The notes below the pieces were generated by a model. The model had not been told where the DNA came from and did no database searches. It saw nothing but the letters and a program-made list of their open reading frames with translations. The position numbers were made by a program, and so were the translations under genes. Shown in pieces: positions 16,283 through 25,336 of a stretch of 64,000 bases of DNA. Origin of the DNA: an uncultured Eggerthella sp. (GTDB lineage: Bacteria > Actinomycetota > Coriobacteriia > Coriobacteriales > Eggerthellaceae); NCBI GenBank assembly GCA_958431815.1, contig CAUASB010000001.1, forward strand, positions 248,001 to 312,000. Reading direction: 5' to 3'. Position 1 is the stretch's first letter. Every line of letters begins with the position of its first letter.

Positions 16283-17293
16283 ATGGGGTTTTTCTCGAAA
16301 TTCGAACGCCGCGTAGAAGATGGCTTCGATGAGATGGGCGATAAGTTCTTCGATGCCCCTATCAGCCCCGTTCAGATTGCGAAAAAGGCCGAAAAGCAGA
16401 TGCGCCGCGAAAAGATGGTGGGCGCCGGCAAGGAATACGCCCCCACGCTGTACACCGTGCTGGTGAACCCCGACGACGACGAGCGCCTGTTCGGCTACTA
16501 CCCCACCCTGGCCGGTGAAACCGAAACCTACCTGCGCGGCAAGGCGCAGGAACTGGGCCTGGTAATGGACGGTTCCCCCTTGGTTCGCTTCATCATCGAC
16601 GACGAGCTGAAGCACGGCAAGTTCGACATCGTGGCTGAGCTTGTTTCCGCTCCCATCGTTTCGCAGCTGCGCGCCGAGGAAATGCAGCGCTACGGCCTTT
16701 CCGCTCAGGATGCCGGCGCTCCTATCCCGGCAAACATCCCCGCACCGCAGAACTACGGCCAGCAGCAGGACTACAACCAGCAGGCCTACCAGCCCGAACC
16801 CTATGCCGAGCAGCCCGCACCTGCCCCCGAGCAGCACTACGCAAGCACCGGCATCGACGTTATGGCCGAAGACGCCCTTGCCATGGAAAACGCCAACGAG
16901 CCGCTTACGCCCGCACCGGTAACCCCGGCACCGGCAGCCGCTGCTCCGCGCACCGTGCGCTTCGACCAGCTTGAGGCACCTGAAGCCATCCCTCAGCGTG
17001 CCGCTGTTCAGCAGCCGCGCCTGATCGACTTGACCACCAATCGTTCCTTCCCCATCACGAAGGCCCAGATTGTGATGGGCCGCGCGCTTTCCAGCGATAT
17101 CGCCATCGAAGACTTGAACGTAAGTCGCACGCATGCCGAAATCCGCCGCGAAGGCGCTGGTGCATGGAGCGTTGCCGACCTTGGGTCTACCAACGGCACG
17201 CTGGTTAACGGTCGCCACATTGCTTCTACCATGTTGCAGGAAGGTGACCGCATAACCGTGGGCACTACCACGTTCTTATTCACGTTCCGATAA
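16283..17293 (+). CDS. fhaA: FhaA-like FHA-domain protein (DUF3662 + FHA)
   Basis: 336 residues from the ATG at 16283, which follows AAGGAG. Residues 1-130 match the DUF3662 domain (MGFFSKFERRVEDGFD, VNPDDDERLFGYYPTL). A Gln/Pro/Ala-rich linker follows, and the C-terminal FHA domain has VMGRALSSDIAI, NVSRTHAEI and DLGSTNGTLVNG. FHA domains bind phosphothreonine. In mycobacteria FhaA is bound by PknB and couples it to peptidoglycan synthesis. It heads the cluster that ends with pknB. Confidence 0.92.
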   Translation: MGFFSKFERRVEDGFDEMGDKFFDAPISPVQIAKKAEKQMRREKMVGAGKEYAPTLYTVLVNPDDDERLFGYYPTLAGETETYLRGKAQELGLVMDGSPLVRFIIDDELKHGKFDIVAELVSAPIVSQLRAEEMQRYGLSAQDAGAPIPANIPAPQNYGQQQDYNQQAYQPEPYAEQPAPAPEQHYASTGIDVMAEDALAMENANEPLTPAPVTPAPAAAAPRTVRFDQLEAPEAIPQRAAVQQPRLIDLTTNRSFPITKAQIVMGRALSSDIAIEDLNVSRTHAEIRREGAGAWSVADLGSTNGTLVNGRHIASTMLQEGDRITVGTTTFLFTFR

Positions 17294-17389
17294 GGGATTT
17301 CTTCCCGAACGGGCTGCGTCGCTTGCCGGCACAGCCCGTTTGCGCTTTATGCGCACCTTTTCCATCCGTTCCAAACGATAGGCTATTCA

Positions 17390-17806
17390 GTGATCGACGT
17401 AATCCTTCTTATAGGCCGGCTGCTTTTCGTTGCCCTGCTTTACCTGTTCCTTTTCGCCATCATGAAAACGGGCATTGGCCTGGTACGCGGCCAGCGCAAA
17501 GGCGAAAAAACCTGGACCGTTGCCATTGAAAAGGGCCCGAAGGAACTGCGCGGCGTGAACATCGCCGTGAACGGTCCCATCATCGTGGGCCGCAGCCCCG
17601 GATCGGACATCGTTATCGGTGCCGAATACGTATCCTCGCGCCACGCGCGCTTTGTGCTTATGGGCCAGAACCTCTTCGTAGAGGATTTGGGCTCCACCAA
17701 CGGCACTGCCGTGAACGGCCGCTACATTTCCGAACCTACCGCGCTTAAGAACGGCGACAAAGTCACCGTCGGCGATGTGACCATGCGCGTACGGTTCGCC
17801 CAATAA
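17390..17806 (+). CDS. fhaB: FhaB (FipA)-like membrane FHA-domain protein
   Basis: 138 residues starting at GTG. An N-terminal TM (about 4-25) precedes an FHA domain with VGRSPGSDIVI, YVSSRHARF and DLGSTNGTAVNG. In the actinobacterial kinase cluster the same order (fhaA, fhaB, pstP, rodA, pbpA, pknB) is standard, and the protein is a phosphothreonine reader that helps recruit division machinery. The stop is followed at once by the phosphatase gene. Confidence 0.9.
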   Translation: MIDVILLIGRLLFVALLYLFLFAIMKTGIGLVRGQRKGEKTWTVAIEKGPKELRGVNIAVNGPIIVGRSPGSDIVIGAEYVSSRHARFVLMGQNLFVEDLGSTNGTAVNGRYISEPTALKNGDKVTVGDVTMRVRFAQ

Positions 17807-17827
17807 TTGAGGAAGATGAATTCAACT

Positions 17828-19048
17828 ATGCCCACTCCCCGCAACGCTCGCGCCGAGCGCACTGCCGCCGACAAGCCCAACGCCTTCGCCTTCTTCGGAA
17901 GCCGCACGGAAGTTGGCCATGTCCGCGAACATAACGAAGACAGCCTGGTTGCCGTGCCGCCGCTTTTTGCCGTGGCAGACGGCATGGGTGGCCACGAAGC
18001 CGGCGAAGTTGCTTCCGAGATTGCCATCAACACCATTACCGAGCTGGCTCCCACCTGCGCTGATGCCGATGCGCTGGCACGCGCAGTGGTAGCCGCCAAC
18101 CTAAACGTTATCAAGGCACCTGCCAAGGGCATTGGCCGCGAAGGCATGGGCACCACGCTTACCGCCGCTATCCTGGAAGGCGAGCGTTTGATTATTGCCC
18201 AGGTGGGCGATTCGCGCGCATACCTGCTTCACCAGGGAAAACTGCAGCAGCTTACGCGCGACCACAGCCTGATGGCCGACATGATCGAAGCCGGCCAGCT
18301 TACCGAAGCTGAAGCGCGCGTGCACCCGAACCGTTCGGTTATCACCCGCGCCATCGGCTCCGACCCGCATATGCAGCCCGACATCTACGAGCTGAACGTG
18401 GAAACGGGCGACCGCATCCTTCTGTGCTCCGACGGCATTTGCACCATGATCGAAGACCCGCAGATCGAGTCCATCATGGCGCACACCCATTCCGCACAGG
18501 ATTGCGCCGACAAGCTGGTAGCCGCCGCATTGCAGGCAGGCGGCTACGACAACGCCACCGCCGTGGTTATTGATGTGGAGGGCTTTCGCGAGGTGCGCCA
18601 GCGCAAGGCTGCCCGCAAGTCGAAGGCGCTGTACACCTTCCTGATTTTGGCGGTTATCGCCATCTTCGCCCTTGCCGGCTTCACGGGCTACCAGTACGTG
18701 AACAATTCCGCCTACCTGGTGAACCAGGACGGCAAGGTGGCCGTGTACCGCGGTTTGCAGGACGAGCTTTTGGGCATGCCCCTTTCCAGCCTTGACCGCG
18801 TAACCGATGTTGATGTGGACAAGCTTACGCCCAGCGTGGCCGCGCGCATCAATGACGGCATTTCGGTAGGCAGCATGGAAGAGGCCAACGAGCTTATTTC
18901 CTCGTACGAGGAAGACATTGCCCGTCAGGAAGCGGCAACGAAACAGACCGATTCTTCCGCCGCTGCCACCGGCACGCCTACCGGCACCCCCGACACCAAC
19001 ACCACCACCCAAAGCGCCACGAACAAGAGCGCCAACGAAAGCGAGTAG
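17828..19048 (+). CDS. pstP: PP2C-type protein phosphatase (PstP-like)
   Basis: A membrane-bound Ser/Thr phosphatase that reverses PknB phosphorylation. PP2C motifs are VREHNEDS, VADGMGGHEAG, GMGTTLTAA, QVGDSRAYL, LTRDHS and LCSDGI, covering the metal-binding aspartates. A TM follows near LYTFLILAVIAIFAL and then an extracellular Thr/Ser-rich tail. The start is uncertain: ATGs lie at 17816 and 17828, and GAGGAAG suits the second better. Confidence 0.9.
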   Translation: MPTPRNARAERTAADKPNAFAFFGSRTEVGHVREHNEDSLVAVPPLFAVADGMGGHEAGEVASEIAINTITELAPTCADADALARAVVAANLNVIKAPAKGIGREGMGTTLTAAILEGERLIIAQVGDSRAYLLHQGKLQQLTRDHSLMADMIEAGQLTEAEARVHPNRSVITRAIGSDPHMQPDIYELNVETGDRILLCSDGICTMIEDPQIESIMAHTHSAQDCADKLVAAALQAGGYDNATAVVIDVEGFREVRQRKAARKSKALYTFLILAVIAIFALAGFTGYQYVNNSAYLVNQDGKVAVYRGLQDELLGMPLSSLDRVTDVDVDKLTPSVAARINDGISVGSMEEANELISSYEEDIARQEAATKQTDSSAAATGTPTGTPDTNTTTQSATNKSANESE

Positions 19049-19051
19049 GAT

Positions 19052-21808
19052 ATGACGCGACGCAACACCGAGCTGCTGCTTCTGTGCATTGCGGCTCCGC
19101 TTGTTATTTTGCTGTTTGCCATGGTTGCCATGAACGGCGGCGACCAGGTAACGCTTGACAACCTTACCGTGCCTTTGGGCATGTTCGCTACGTTTGTAGT
19201 GGCTCACCTGGCCATTCGCAAGCTTGCCCCCGGCGCCGACCCGGCAATTCTGCCCATTTCATTTGCGCTTTCGGGCATCGGCATCGCCTTCATCACGCGC
19301 CTGGCGCCCGACTTGGCCATGAAGCAGGTTGGCTGGCTGTTCTTGGGCGTAGTGTTCATGGTGCTTATCCTGGCGTTCGTGAAGAACCTGGACAAGCTTG
19401 CCAACTACAAGTACACCATCATGATCGCCGGCATCCTGCTGCTGATGTCGCCGATGCTGCCGGTTATCGGCAACGAGATCTACGGCTCGCGCATTTGGCT
19501 TTCCATCGGCGGCTTTTCCATCCAGCCGGGCGAGCTTGCCAAGATCTGCATCGTTATCTTCCTGGCCGCTTACCTGGCACAGAACCGCGAAATGCTTTCC
19601 GTGTTCAACCACAAGGTGGGCCCCTTCCACATCCCCGACCTGCGCGCCCTGGTGCCCGTTATCTTCATGTGGGCGGTAGCGCTTCTGGTTATCGTGTTCG
19701 AAAAGGACCTGGGTTCTGCCCTGGTGCTGTTCTTCGTGTTCGTAACCATGCTCTACGTTGCCACGGGCAAGCATTCCTACATCTTCATCGGCCTGGGCCT
19801 GATGGCCGTGGGCTTTGTGGCTGCCTACTTCCTGTTCAGCCACGTTCAGGTGCGTGTTGACACGTGGCTGAACCCCTTCGCCGACCCCACGAACACGGGC
19901 TACCAGCTGGTGCAGTCCATCTTCAGCATCGCTGACGGCGGCCTGTTCGGCGTGGGCATCGGCAACGGCATGGCCAGCCAGATTCCTATCGTCGAGTCCG
20001 ACTTCATCTTCAGCGCCATCGCCGAGGAAGCAGGCCTTCTGGGCGCTGCCGGCGTGCTGCTTTTGTACCTGTGCTTCGCCATTCGCGGCATCCTGATTTC
20101 TGTACGCGCGAAGAGCGACGTCAGCTCGTTTATGGCCGTGGGCTTCACCGCCATCATCGTGCTGCAGGCCTTCATCATCGTGGGCGGCGTTACCCGCCTT
20201 ATCCCGCTGACGGGCCTTACCCTTCCCTTCGTAAGCCAAGGCGGCTCTTCACTGTTGGCAAGCTTCATCATCTTGGGCTTCTTGATGCGCGCAAGCGACC
20301 AGGGCACGGGCCTTGGCACCGAAATGGCATCGGGCACCGGTGTGGTAAGCCTGAACGGCGCACTGGGCCGCGTTTCGCTGGGCAAGCGCCTTACCGGCAC
20401 CATGATCGTGTTCTCGGCGCTGTTTGCCCTGTTGGTGGCCAACCTGACGATGATCATGGTTATCCAGGCAGACGACTACAAGAACATGCCCATCAACAAC
20501 CACACGCTGGCAAAGGAATCGAAGACCGAGCGCGGCGCCATCACCACCTACGACAACGTGCTGCTGGCTCATTCCGTGCTGCAGGACGACGGAACCTGCA
20601 AGCGCGAGTACCCCGCGGGCTCGCTGGCATCGCATGTGGTGGGCTACGCTTCCGACACCTACGGCACGGCGGGCATCGAGTCTACCTGCAACGACACGCT
20701 GAAGGGTGAAAGCAACTACGCTTCGTGGATCGACGTGCTGAACTCCTATTCGGGCGCCGGCACGGCGGGCAACGACGTGAAGCTCACCATCAATTCCACC
20801 ATCCAGAAGGCGGCGCAGGATTCGCTGAAGGGCTACAAGGGCGCTTGCGTTGCCATCGACCCAAAGACGGGCGCGGTGCTGGCCTTGGCCTCTTCGCCCA
20901 CCTACGATGCCAACGACGTTGACAGCATCCTTTCTTCCGGTGGCGATTCCTCGGCGCTGTACAACCGCGCAACCCAGGCGCTGTACTCGCCCGGCTCCAC
21001 GTTCAAGATCGTGACGCTCACCACGGCGCTGGCGAACAACGTTGCCAACGAGTCTTCCACCTACAATTCGCCTTCCACGCTCGACATCGGCGGCGGCAAG
21101 GTTACGAACTTCAACAACGCATCGTATGGCAACATCACGCTGCAGCGCGCTACCGAGCTTTCCGCCAACACCGTGTTCGCCCAGGTAGGCGACCAAATTG
21201 GCGCTGAAGGCCTGGTTTCTTCGTCCGAGAAGTTCGGCTTCAACAACGCACTTACCTTCGATTTGCCGCTGGCAAAATCGCTGATGCCCGACCCGAAGGA
21301 AATGACCCAATGGGAAACCGCTTGGGCAGCAGCGGGTGAACCGGTAGGCGAACACGCAAGCCCCGCAGGCCCGCAGGCAACCGTTCTGCAGATGGCCCTG
21401 GTAGGCTGCGCCATCGCCAACGACGGCACCATCATGCAGCCCTACCTGGTAGACAGCGTAAGCAATTCCGATGGCAAGAACAGCTATCGTGCAACGCCTT
21501 CCTCGATGTCGGACGTATGCTCCTCTTCCGTAGCCAAGCGCGTGCGCAAGGTGCTCGAGGGCGTCGTCAACAACGGCACGGGCAAGGCAGCCGCCATTTC
21601 CGGCGTGCAGATTGCCGGCAAAACCGGTACCGCAGAAACGGGCAAGGAAAAGGACGACCGCTGGTTTGTGGGCATGGGCCCCTCCGACGATTGTTCGGTA
21701 GTAGTTGCTGTGGTGCTTGAAGAAGCAGGGGAACAGCTTTCCGGCGGTGCAGCGGGACGCGCCCAGGGCGTGTTGAAAGCCGCACTTGAAGTGCAAGGGG
21801 AACTGTAA
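19052..21808 (+). CDS. RodA/FtsW (SEDS) - penicillin-binding protein fusion
   Basis: 918 residues. The first 430 are a multi-TM SEDS glycosyltransferase (RIWLSIGGFSIQPGELAK, FEKDLGSALVLF, FVSQGGSSLL). From about 450 on it is a class B transpeptidase with a dimer/linker region, SPGSTFKIV (SXXK), SANT (SXN) and KTGTAET (KTG). Normally these are two proteins, RodA and PbpA, encoded side by side in this cluster. Here there is no stop or frameshift between them, and the junction runs through a TM (TGTMIVFSALFALLVANL). The product would polymerise and crosslink peptidoglycan as one chain. Confidence 0.9.
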   Translation: MTRRNTELLLLCIAAPLVILLFAMVAMNGGDQVTLDNLTVPLGMFATFVVAHLAIRKLAPGADPAILPISFALSGIGIAFITRLAPDLAMKQVGWLFLGVVFMVLILAFVKNLDKLANYKYTIMIAGILLLMSPMLPVIGNEIYGSRIWLSIGGFSIQPGELAKICIVIFLAAYLAQNREMLSVFNHKVGPFHIPDLRALVPVIFMWAVALLVIVFEKDLGSALVLFFVFVTMLYVATGKHSYIFIGLGLMAVGFVAAYFLFSHVQVRVDTWLNPFADPTNTGYQLVQSIFSIADGGLFGVGIGNGMASQIPIVESDFIFSAIAEEAGLLGAAGVLLLYLCFAIRGILISVRAKSDVSSFMAVGFTAIIVLQAFIIVGGVTRLIPLTGLTLPFVSQGGSSLLASFIILGFLMRASDQGTGLGTEMASGTGVVSLNGALGRVSLGKRLTGTMIVFSALFALLVANLTMIMVIQADDYKNMPINNHTLAKESKTERGAITTYDNVLLAHSVLQDDGTCKREYPAGSLASHVVGYASDTYGTAGIESTCNDTLKGESNYASWIDVLNSYSGAGTAGNDVKLTINSTIQKAAQDSLKGYKGACVAIDPKTGAVLALASSPTYDANDVDSILSSGGDSSALYNRATQALYSPGSTFKIVTLTTALANNVANESSTYNSPSTLDIGGGKVTNFNNASYGNITLQRATELSANTVFAQVGDQIGAEGLVSSSEKFGFNNALTFDLPLAKSLMPDPKEMTQWETAWAAAGEPVGEHASPAGPQATVLQMALVGCAIANDGTIMQPYLVDSVSNSDGKNSYRATPSSMSDVCSSSVAKRVRKVLEGVVNNGTGKAAAISGVQIAGKTGTAETGKEKDDRWFVGMGPSDDCSVVVAVVLEEAGEQLSGGAAGRAQGVLKAALEVQGEL

Positions 21809-21921
21809 GGAAAACGTTTCTCAAATACTCGTGTAGGCCTTGCAAACACGAGGAACTTGACAGGGTAATACGATATGCTTATTCGATGGTCGTTAAGCAT
21901 GGATCCAAAGGGAGTACAAAC

Positions 21922-23910
21922 GTGGCTGGAAGCATGGTTGGCAGAACTTTCAACAACCGTTATACGCTAACTGAACGAGTGGGCCTCGGTGGCATGGCAG
22001 AGGTGTACCGCGCGAAGGACAACGTCCTTGGACGCACGGTTGCCGTTAAGGTCATGCTGCCCCAGTACGCCGCCGACCCAACCTTTACCAAGCGTTTCCG
22101 CCAGGAAGCAGCTTCGGCTGCCAACCTGCAAAGCCCTTACATCGTCAGCGTGTACGACTGGGGCCTTGACGGCGAAACCTATTACATCGTTATGGAGTTC
22201 CTGCGCGGAACCGACCTTAAAACCGCCATCAACGAACGTGGCGCCATCAACCAGCGCAAGGCAGCCGAAATCGGCAGCCAGATTGCGCAGGCGCTTACCG
22301 TTGCGCACGAAGGCGGCGTAATTCACCGCGACATCAAGCCGCAGAACATCATGATCCAGCCCGATGGCAACATCAAGGTGATGGACTTCGGCATCGCACG
22401 CGCAGGCGACGCGGGCCTTTCGCAGACGGCCACCGTTTTGGGCACCGCCCACTACGTTTCTCCCGAACAGGCACAGGGCAAGGAACTTACCGGCGCCAGC
22501 GACATCTACTCGCTGGGTGTGGTGCTCTACGAGGCAACCACCGGCAAGCTGCCCTTCGACGGCCAGGACGCAGTAAGCGTTGCCGTGAAGCAAGTAAACG
22601 AAATCCCTGCCCCGCCTAGCACCATCAACCCCAACATCGACCCGGGTCTTGAAGCCATCATCATGAAGGCGCTGGAAAAGGACCCGAACAAGCGCTTCAA
22701 GGACGCCGCAGAAATGCGCCACGTCTTGAACGACTTCTTGGCAGGACGCCCCATCAACCTGGGCGAAGACATCAGCGGCTTGAAGACGCAGGTTATGGGC
22801 GGCGTTGCCCCCATGCAGAACGGCACTGCCGTTATGAGCCCCGTTGCCGGCAGCCAGGCCACTGGCAACTTCACGCAGGTGGGCCCGCGCACCTATTCCG
22901 CCGAAGACGAAGCGGAAGCCACTAAAAAGAAGAAGCGCAACACCATCATCGGCGTGATCGTTGCCCTGCTGTGCATCATCGGCATTGCCGGCGCCGTGTT
23001 CGCCTTGAATGGTTCAGGCGACAAGGTTGCCGTGCCCGATGTAACCAACAAGCCCATTGCGCAGGCACGTACTACACTCGAGCAAGCCGGCTTCAAGGTA
23101 GGCACCGAAACCGAGGTGTACAGCAGCACCGTTTCCGCAGGCAACGTGGTAAGCACCGACCCGCAGGCTGGTGAGCAGGCTCAGAAGGGTGCCACCATCA
23201 AGATCAACGTTTCCAAGGGAACCGAGCAGATAACCGTGCCCGATTTGAAGGGCAAGTCGGCCGACGATGCCCAAAAAGCGCTTAGCGAAGCGGGCCTGAA
23301 CGGCCAGCAAGGCGATGCGGTGTTCTCTGACGACGTGGCAGAAGGCATGGTAGCCAGCCAGGACACTTCGGCAGGCAGCAACGCTAACAAGGGCGACACG
23401 GTTGTGTACCACCTTTCCAAGGGCTCTGAAAAGGTAACCATCCCCAACGTTGTGGGCATGACGCAGGCTCAGGCAACCTCCAAGCTCGAAAGCGCCGGCT
23501 TTGCGGTAAGCACCGCATCGGAAACCAGCAAGGATGTTGACAAGGGCAACGTGACCAAGCAGAGCAAGACCGGCACGGCTGCCAAGGGAACCACCATCAC
23601 CATCACCATTTCGTCTGGCTTGGGCGAAGTTCCCAACGTGGTTGGCATGAGCGAGAGCAAGGCCAAGGAAACCATCGACAAGTCGGGTTACAAGTACGAT
23701 GTGCAGTACAAGTCCGACAGCACAGTTGCTAAGGGCAATGTGATTTCCCAGAGCACCAGCGGCAATACCGTGTTCTTGGTTGTTTCCAGCGGTCCTGACA
23801 CCTCATCTAGTTCCACCAACACGAACAACAATGGAAACAGCAGTTCAAACGGAAACAGCAACTCGAACACCAACGGTTCCAGCAACAGTTCGAACAGCAG
23901 CAACAACTAA
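21922..23910 (+). CDS. pknB: PASTA-domain Ser/Thr protein kinase (PknB-like)
   Basis: 662 residues from the GTG at 21922, with AAGGGAG seven bases before it. The kinase domain has VGLGGMAEVYRA, AVKV, HRDIKPQNI, DFGIA and APE-equivalent SPEQ. A TM follows (about IIGVIVALLCIIGIAGAVFA). Outside are four PASTA repeats starting VPDVTNKP, VPDLKGKS, IPNVVGMT and VPNVVGMS, and an Asn/Ser-only tail of about 45 residues. PASTA domains sense muropeptides or lipid II. It closes the fhaA-pknB cluster; a separate pknA is absent. Confidence 0.93.
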   Translation: MAGSMVGRTFNNRYTLTERVGLGGMAEVYRAKDNVLGRTVAVKVMLPQYAADPTFTKRFRQEAASAANLQSPYIVSVYDWGLDGETYYIVMEFLRGTDLKTAINERGAINQRKAAEIGSQIAQALTVAHEGGVIHRDIKPQNIMIQPDGNIKVMDFGIARAGDAGLSQTATVLGTAHYVSPEQAQGKELTGASDIYSLGVVLYEATTGKLPFDGQDAVSVAVKQVNEIPAPPSTINPNIDPGLEAIIMKALEKDPNKRFKDAAEMRHVLNDFLAGRPINLGEDISGLKTQVMGGVAPMQNGTAVMSPVAGSQATGNFTQVGPRTYSAEDEAEATKKKKRNTIIGVIVALLCIIGIAGAVFALNGSGDKVAVPDVTNKPIAQARTTLEQAGFKVGTETEVYSSTVSAGNVVSTDPQAGEQAQKGATIKINVSKGTEQITVPDLKGKSADDAQKALSEAGLNGQQGDAVFSDDVAEGMVASQDTSAGSNANKGDTVVYHLSKGSEKVTIPNVVGMTQAQATSKLESAGFAVSTASETSKDVDKGNVTKQSKTGTAAKGTTITITISSGLGEVPNVVGMSESKAKETIDKSGYKYDVQYKSDSTVAKGNVISQSTSGNTVFLVVSSGPDTSSSSTNTNNNGNSSSNGNSNSNTNGSSNSSNSSNN

Positions 23911-23914
23911 CCAC

Positions 23915-23944
23915 AAGGCCCCGCCCCGCGGGGCCTTTTCTTTT
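23915..23944 (+). terminator. Terminator of the kinase cluster
   Basis: AAGGCCCCGC-CCC-GCGGGGCCTT followed by TTCTTTTG. Confidence 0.9.
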
Positions 23945-23950
23945 GCCCTA

Positions 23951-23983
23951 AATGTCCAAAAGGGACAGTCCCTTTTGGACATT
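23951..23983. repeat. GGGAC-A-GTCCC palindrome, perfect 16-bp arms
   Basis: AATGTCCAAAAGGGAC pairs exactly with GTCCCTTTTGGACATT around a single A. It follows the pknB terminator. Confidence 0.9.
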
Positions 23984-23997
23984 TTCTGGGACCGCGC

Positions 23998-24026
23998 GAC
24001 AAAAAGGGGTCTGTCCCCTTTTTGTC
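23998..24026. repeat. GGGG-type palindrome (AAAAAGGGG subtype)
   Basis: GACAAAAAGGGGTC-T-GTCCCCTTTTTGTC, one mismatch. It lies 15 bases after the previous palindrome. Confidence 0.8.
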
Positions 24027-24108
24027 ATTTTTCAGGGCATGGTGGAAGAGCAGCAACGAAATAAGCGGTGTGGTAAGATAGCGGAGCTGCTAGTGCAGCA
24101 TCCTTTTT

Positions 24109-24184
24109 GCCCCCGTAGCTCAGAGGATAGAGCGTCGGTTTCCTAAACCGTGCGTCGGAGGTTCGAGTCCTCTCGGGGGCGCCA
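24109..24184 (+). tRNA. tRNA-Arg (anticodon CCT)
   Basis: GCCCCCG acceptor pairs with CGGGGGC, G discriminator and encoded CCA. The anticodon loop TTCCTAA gives CCT. The T arm contains GGTTCGAGTCC. Confidence 0.95.
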
Positions 24185-24193
24185 TCCAAAAGC

Positions 24194-24220
24194 AAGGCCC
24201 GCCTTAACGGCGGGCCTTTT
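24194..24220 (+). terminator. Terminator after tRNA-Arg
   Basis: AAGGCCCGCC-TTAA-CGGCGGGCCTT with a T-rich tail. Confidence 0.85.
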
Positions 24221-24250
24221 CACTTTTCCCCACCCCGCTCCGCACGATCG

Positions 24251-24594
24251 GCCCTGAAACAGCGTTCGCGGGCTACCCTACCCCACAACATAAAACGCTC
24301 AACTGCTGGGCCCGGAGGGGCGGCGGGGACGCCGTAAGGAAGCCTCTGAAGCGCGGCTTTCGATGAATTGCCACCAAGAAATCGCCCCAGGTATTCGACC
24401 GCAGATTCCGGGACGCCCTGAACCACACGTCGAATCATATCCGCGATTTCTTCCACTTAATTCACTTGCAATTCTTCGAAAGCCGAATCAAGCGAAAGCG
24501 GCGCCCGAACAGCATCCCCGCCGCCCCTCCGGGCCCAGCAGTTGAGCCATGCATAAAGGAGTGGTAGGATAGCCCGCGAACGCTGTTTCAGGGC
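24251..24594. repeat. Long inverted-repeat element with conserved core, copy 1
   Basis: Two pairs of perfect inverted arms are visible: 24251-24275 with 24570-24594 (25 bp) and 24297-24329 with 24515-24547 (33 bp). The core (24366-24480) is itself imperfectly palindromic and matches the core of the element at 35829-36104. On the minus strand it has a frame from GTG 24456, MEEIADMIRRVVQ... VEYLGRFLGGNS, also conserved in copy 2. There is no good ribosome binding site. The right outer arm runs into the start of the FMN riboswitch. Confidence 0.75.
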
Positions 24595-24738
24595 GAGGTG
24601 CAATTCCTCACTGGCGGTAACGGACAAGCGGGGCAACATAGCCCCATCCGAAGCCCGCGACCCTGCTTGGCTTGGCGGCCAGCGCAGGCTGACTTGGTGC
24701 AAATCCAAGGCCAACGGTTAAAGTCCGGATGGAAGAGA
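24586..24738 (+). ncRNA. FMN riboswitch (RFN element)
   Basis: The conserved RFN blocks appear in order: CAGGGCGAGGTGCAATTCC, CACTGGCGGTAA, AGCCCGCGACCC, GACTTGGTGCAAATCC, AAGGCCAACGGTTAAAG and GTCCGGATGGAAGAGA. It ends about 13 bases before the TTG start of the riboflavin transporter gene and covers little space for a terminator, so control is likely at translation initiation by masking GGAGG at 24741-24745. Confidence 0.93.
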
Positions 24739-24751
24739 CAGGAGGCTTATT

Positions 24752-25333
24752 TTGTCTACCCCGAACACCCCCACCAAGAACACCAACGCATGGTCTACCA
24801 AACAACTGGTTACCATGGCCCTTATGTGCGCCATCGGCGTGTTGCTCTCGTTTATCGAGTTCCCGCTGCTGCCTGGTGTGACGTGGCTTAAGTTCGACGC
24901 TTCGAACATGCCCGCTATGGTTTCCGGCTTCGCCTTCGGCCCTGGCGCCGGCGTGGCAGTGGGCATCGTCACCGCTATCATCCATGGCCTTCTGATGGCC
25001 GACTTCACCGGTGCACTGATGAACGTGCTTACGGTAACCTGCTTCGTGCTGCCCGCCGCCATCATCTACAAGAAGAAGCGCACCTACCCTGCAGCCATCG
25101 GCGGCCTGGTTCTCAGCATCATCGCAGCGCTTCTAGCCGCGGTGCTGGGCAACCTGGTGGTTACGCCCTTGTGGCTGGGCGTCCCCTTCGAAGCGGTAAC
25201 CGCGATGATCATCCCCATCCTTATTCCGTTCAACCTGCTTAAGGGCCTGCTGAACGCAGTGCTCACGCTGATTATCTACAAGTCCATTTCCAACCTTATT
25301 ACCCCGAAAAAGGATCAGACGAAGGGTCGCTAA
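24752..25333 (+). CDS. ribU: Riboflavin ECF transporter S component (RibU-like)
   Basis: 193 residues starting at TTG, with GGAGG six bases upstream. It is a membrane protein of about six helices with IEFPLLPGVTWLKFDASNMPA near the N terminus and IPFNLLKG near the C terminus, typical of RibU, the substrate-binding subunit for riboflavin. The FMN riboswitch directly upstream confirms the substrate class. The energising subunits follow in the same operon. Confidence 0.92.
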   Translation: MSTPNTPTKNTNAWSTKQLVTMALMCAIGVLLSFIEFPLLPGVTWLKFDASNMPAMVSGFAFGPGAGVAVGIVTAIIHGLLMADFTGALMNVLTVTCFVLPAAIIYKKKRTYPAAIGGLVLSIIAALLAAVLGNLVVTPLWLGVPFEAVTAMIIPILIPFNLLKGLLNAVLTLIIYKSISNLITPKKDQTKGR

Positions 25334-25336
25334 ACC

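Noticed and set aside
20249..21796. 515-codon minus-strand frame within the SEDS-PBP gene
   Set aside because: Antisense shadow; no start site and no recognised domain.
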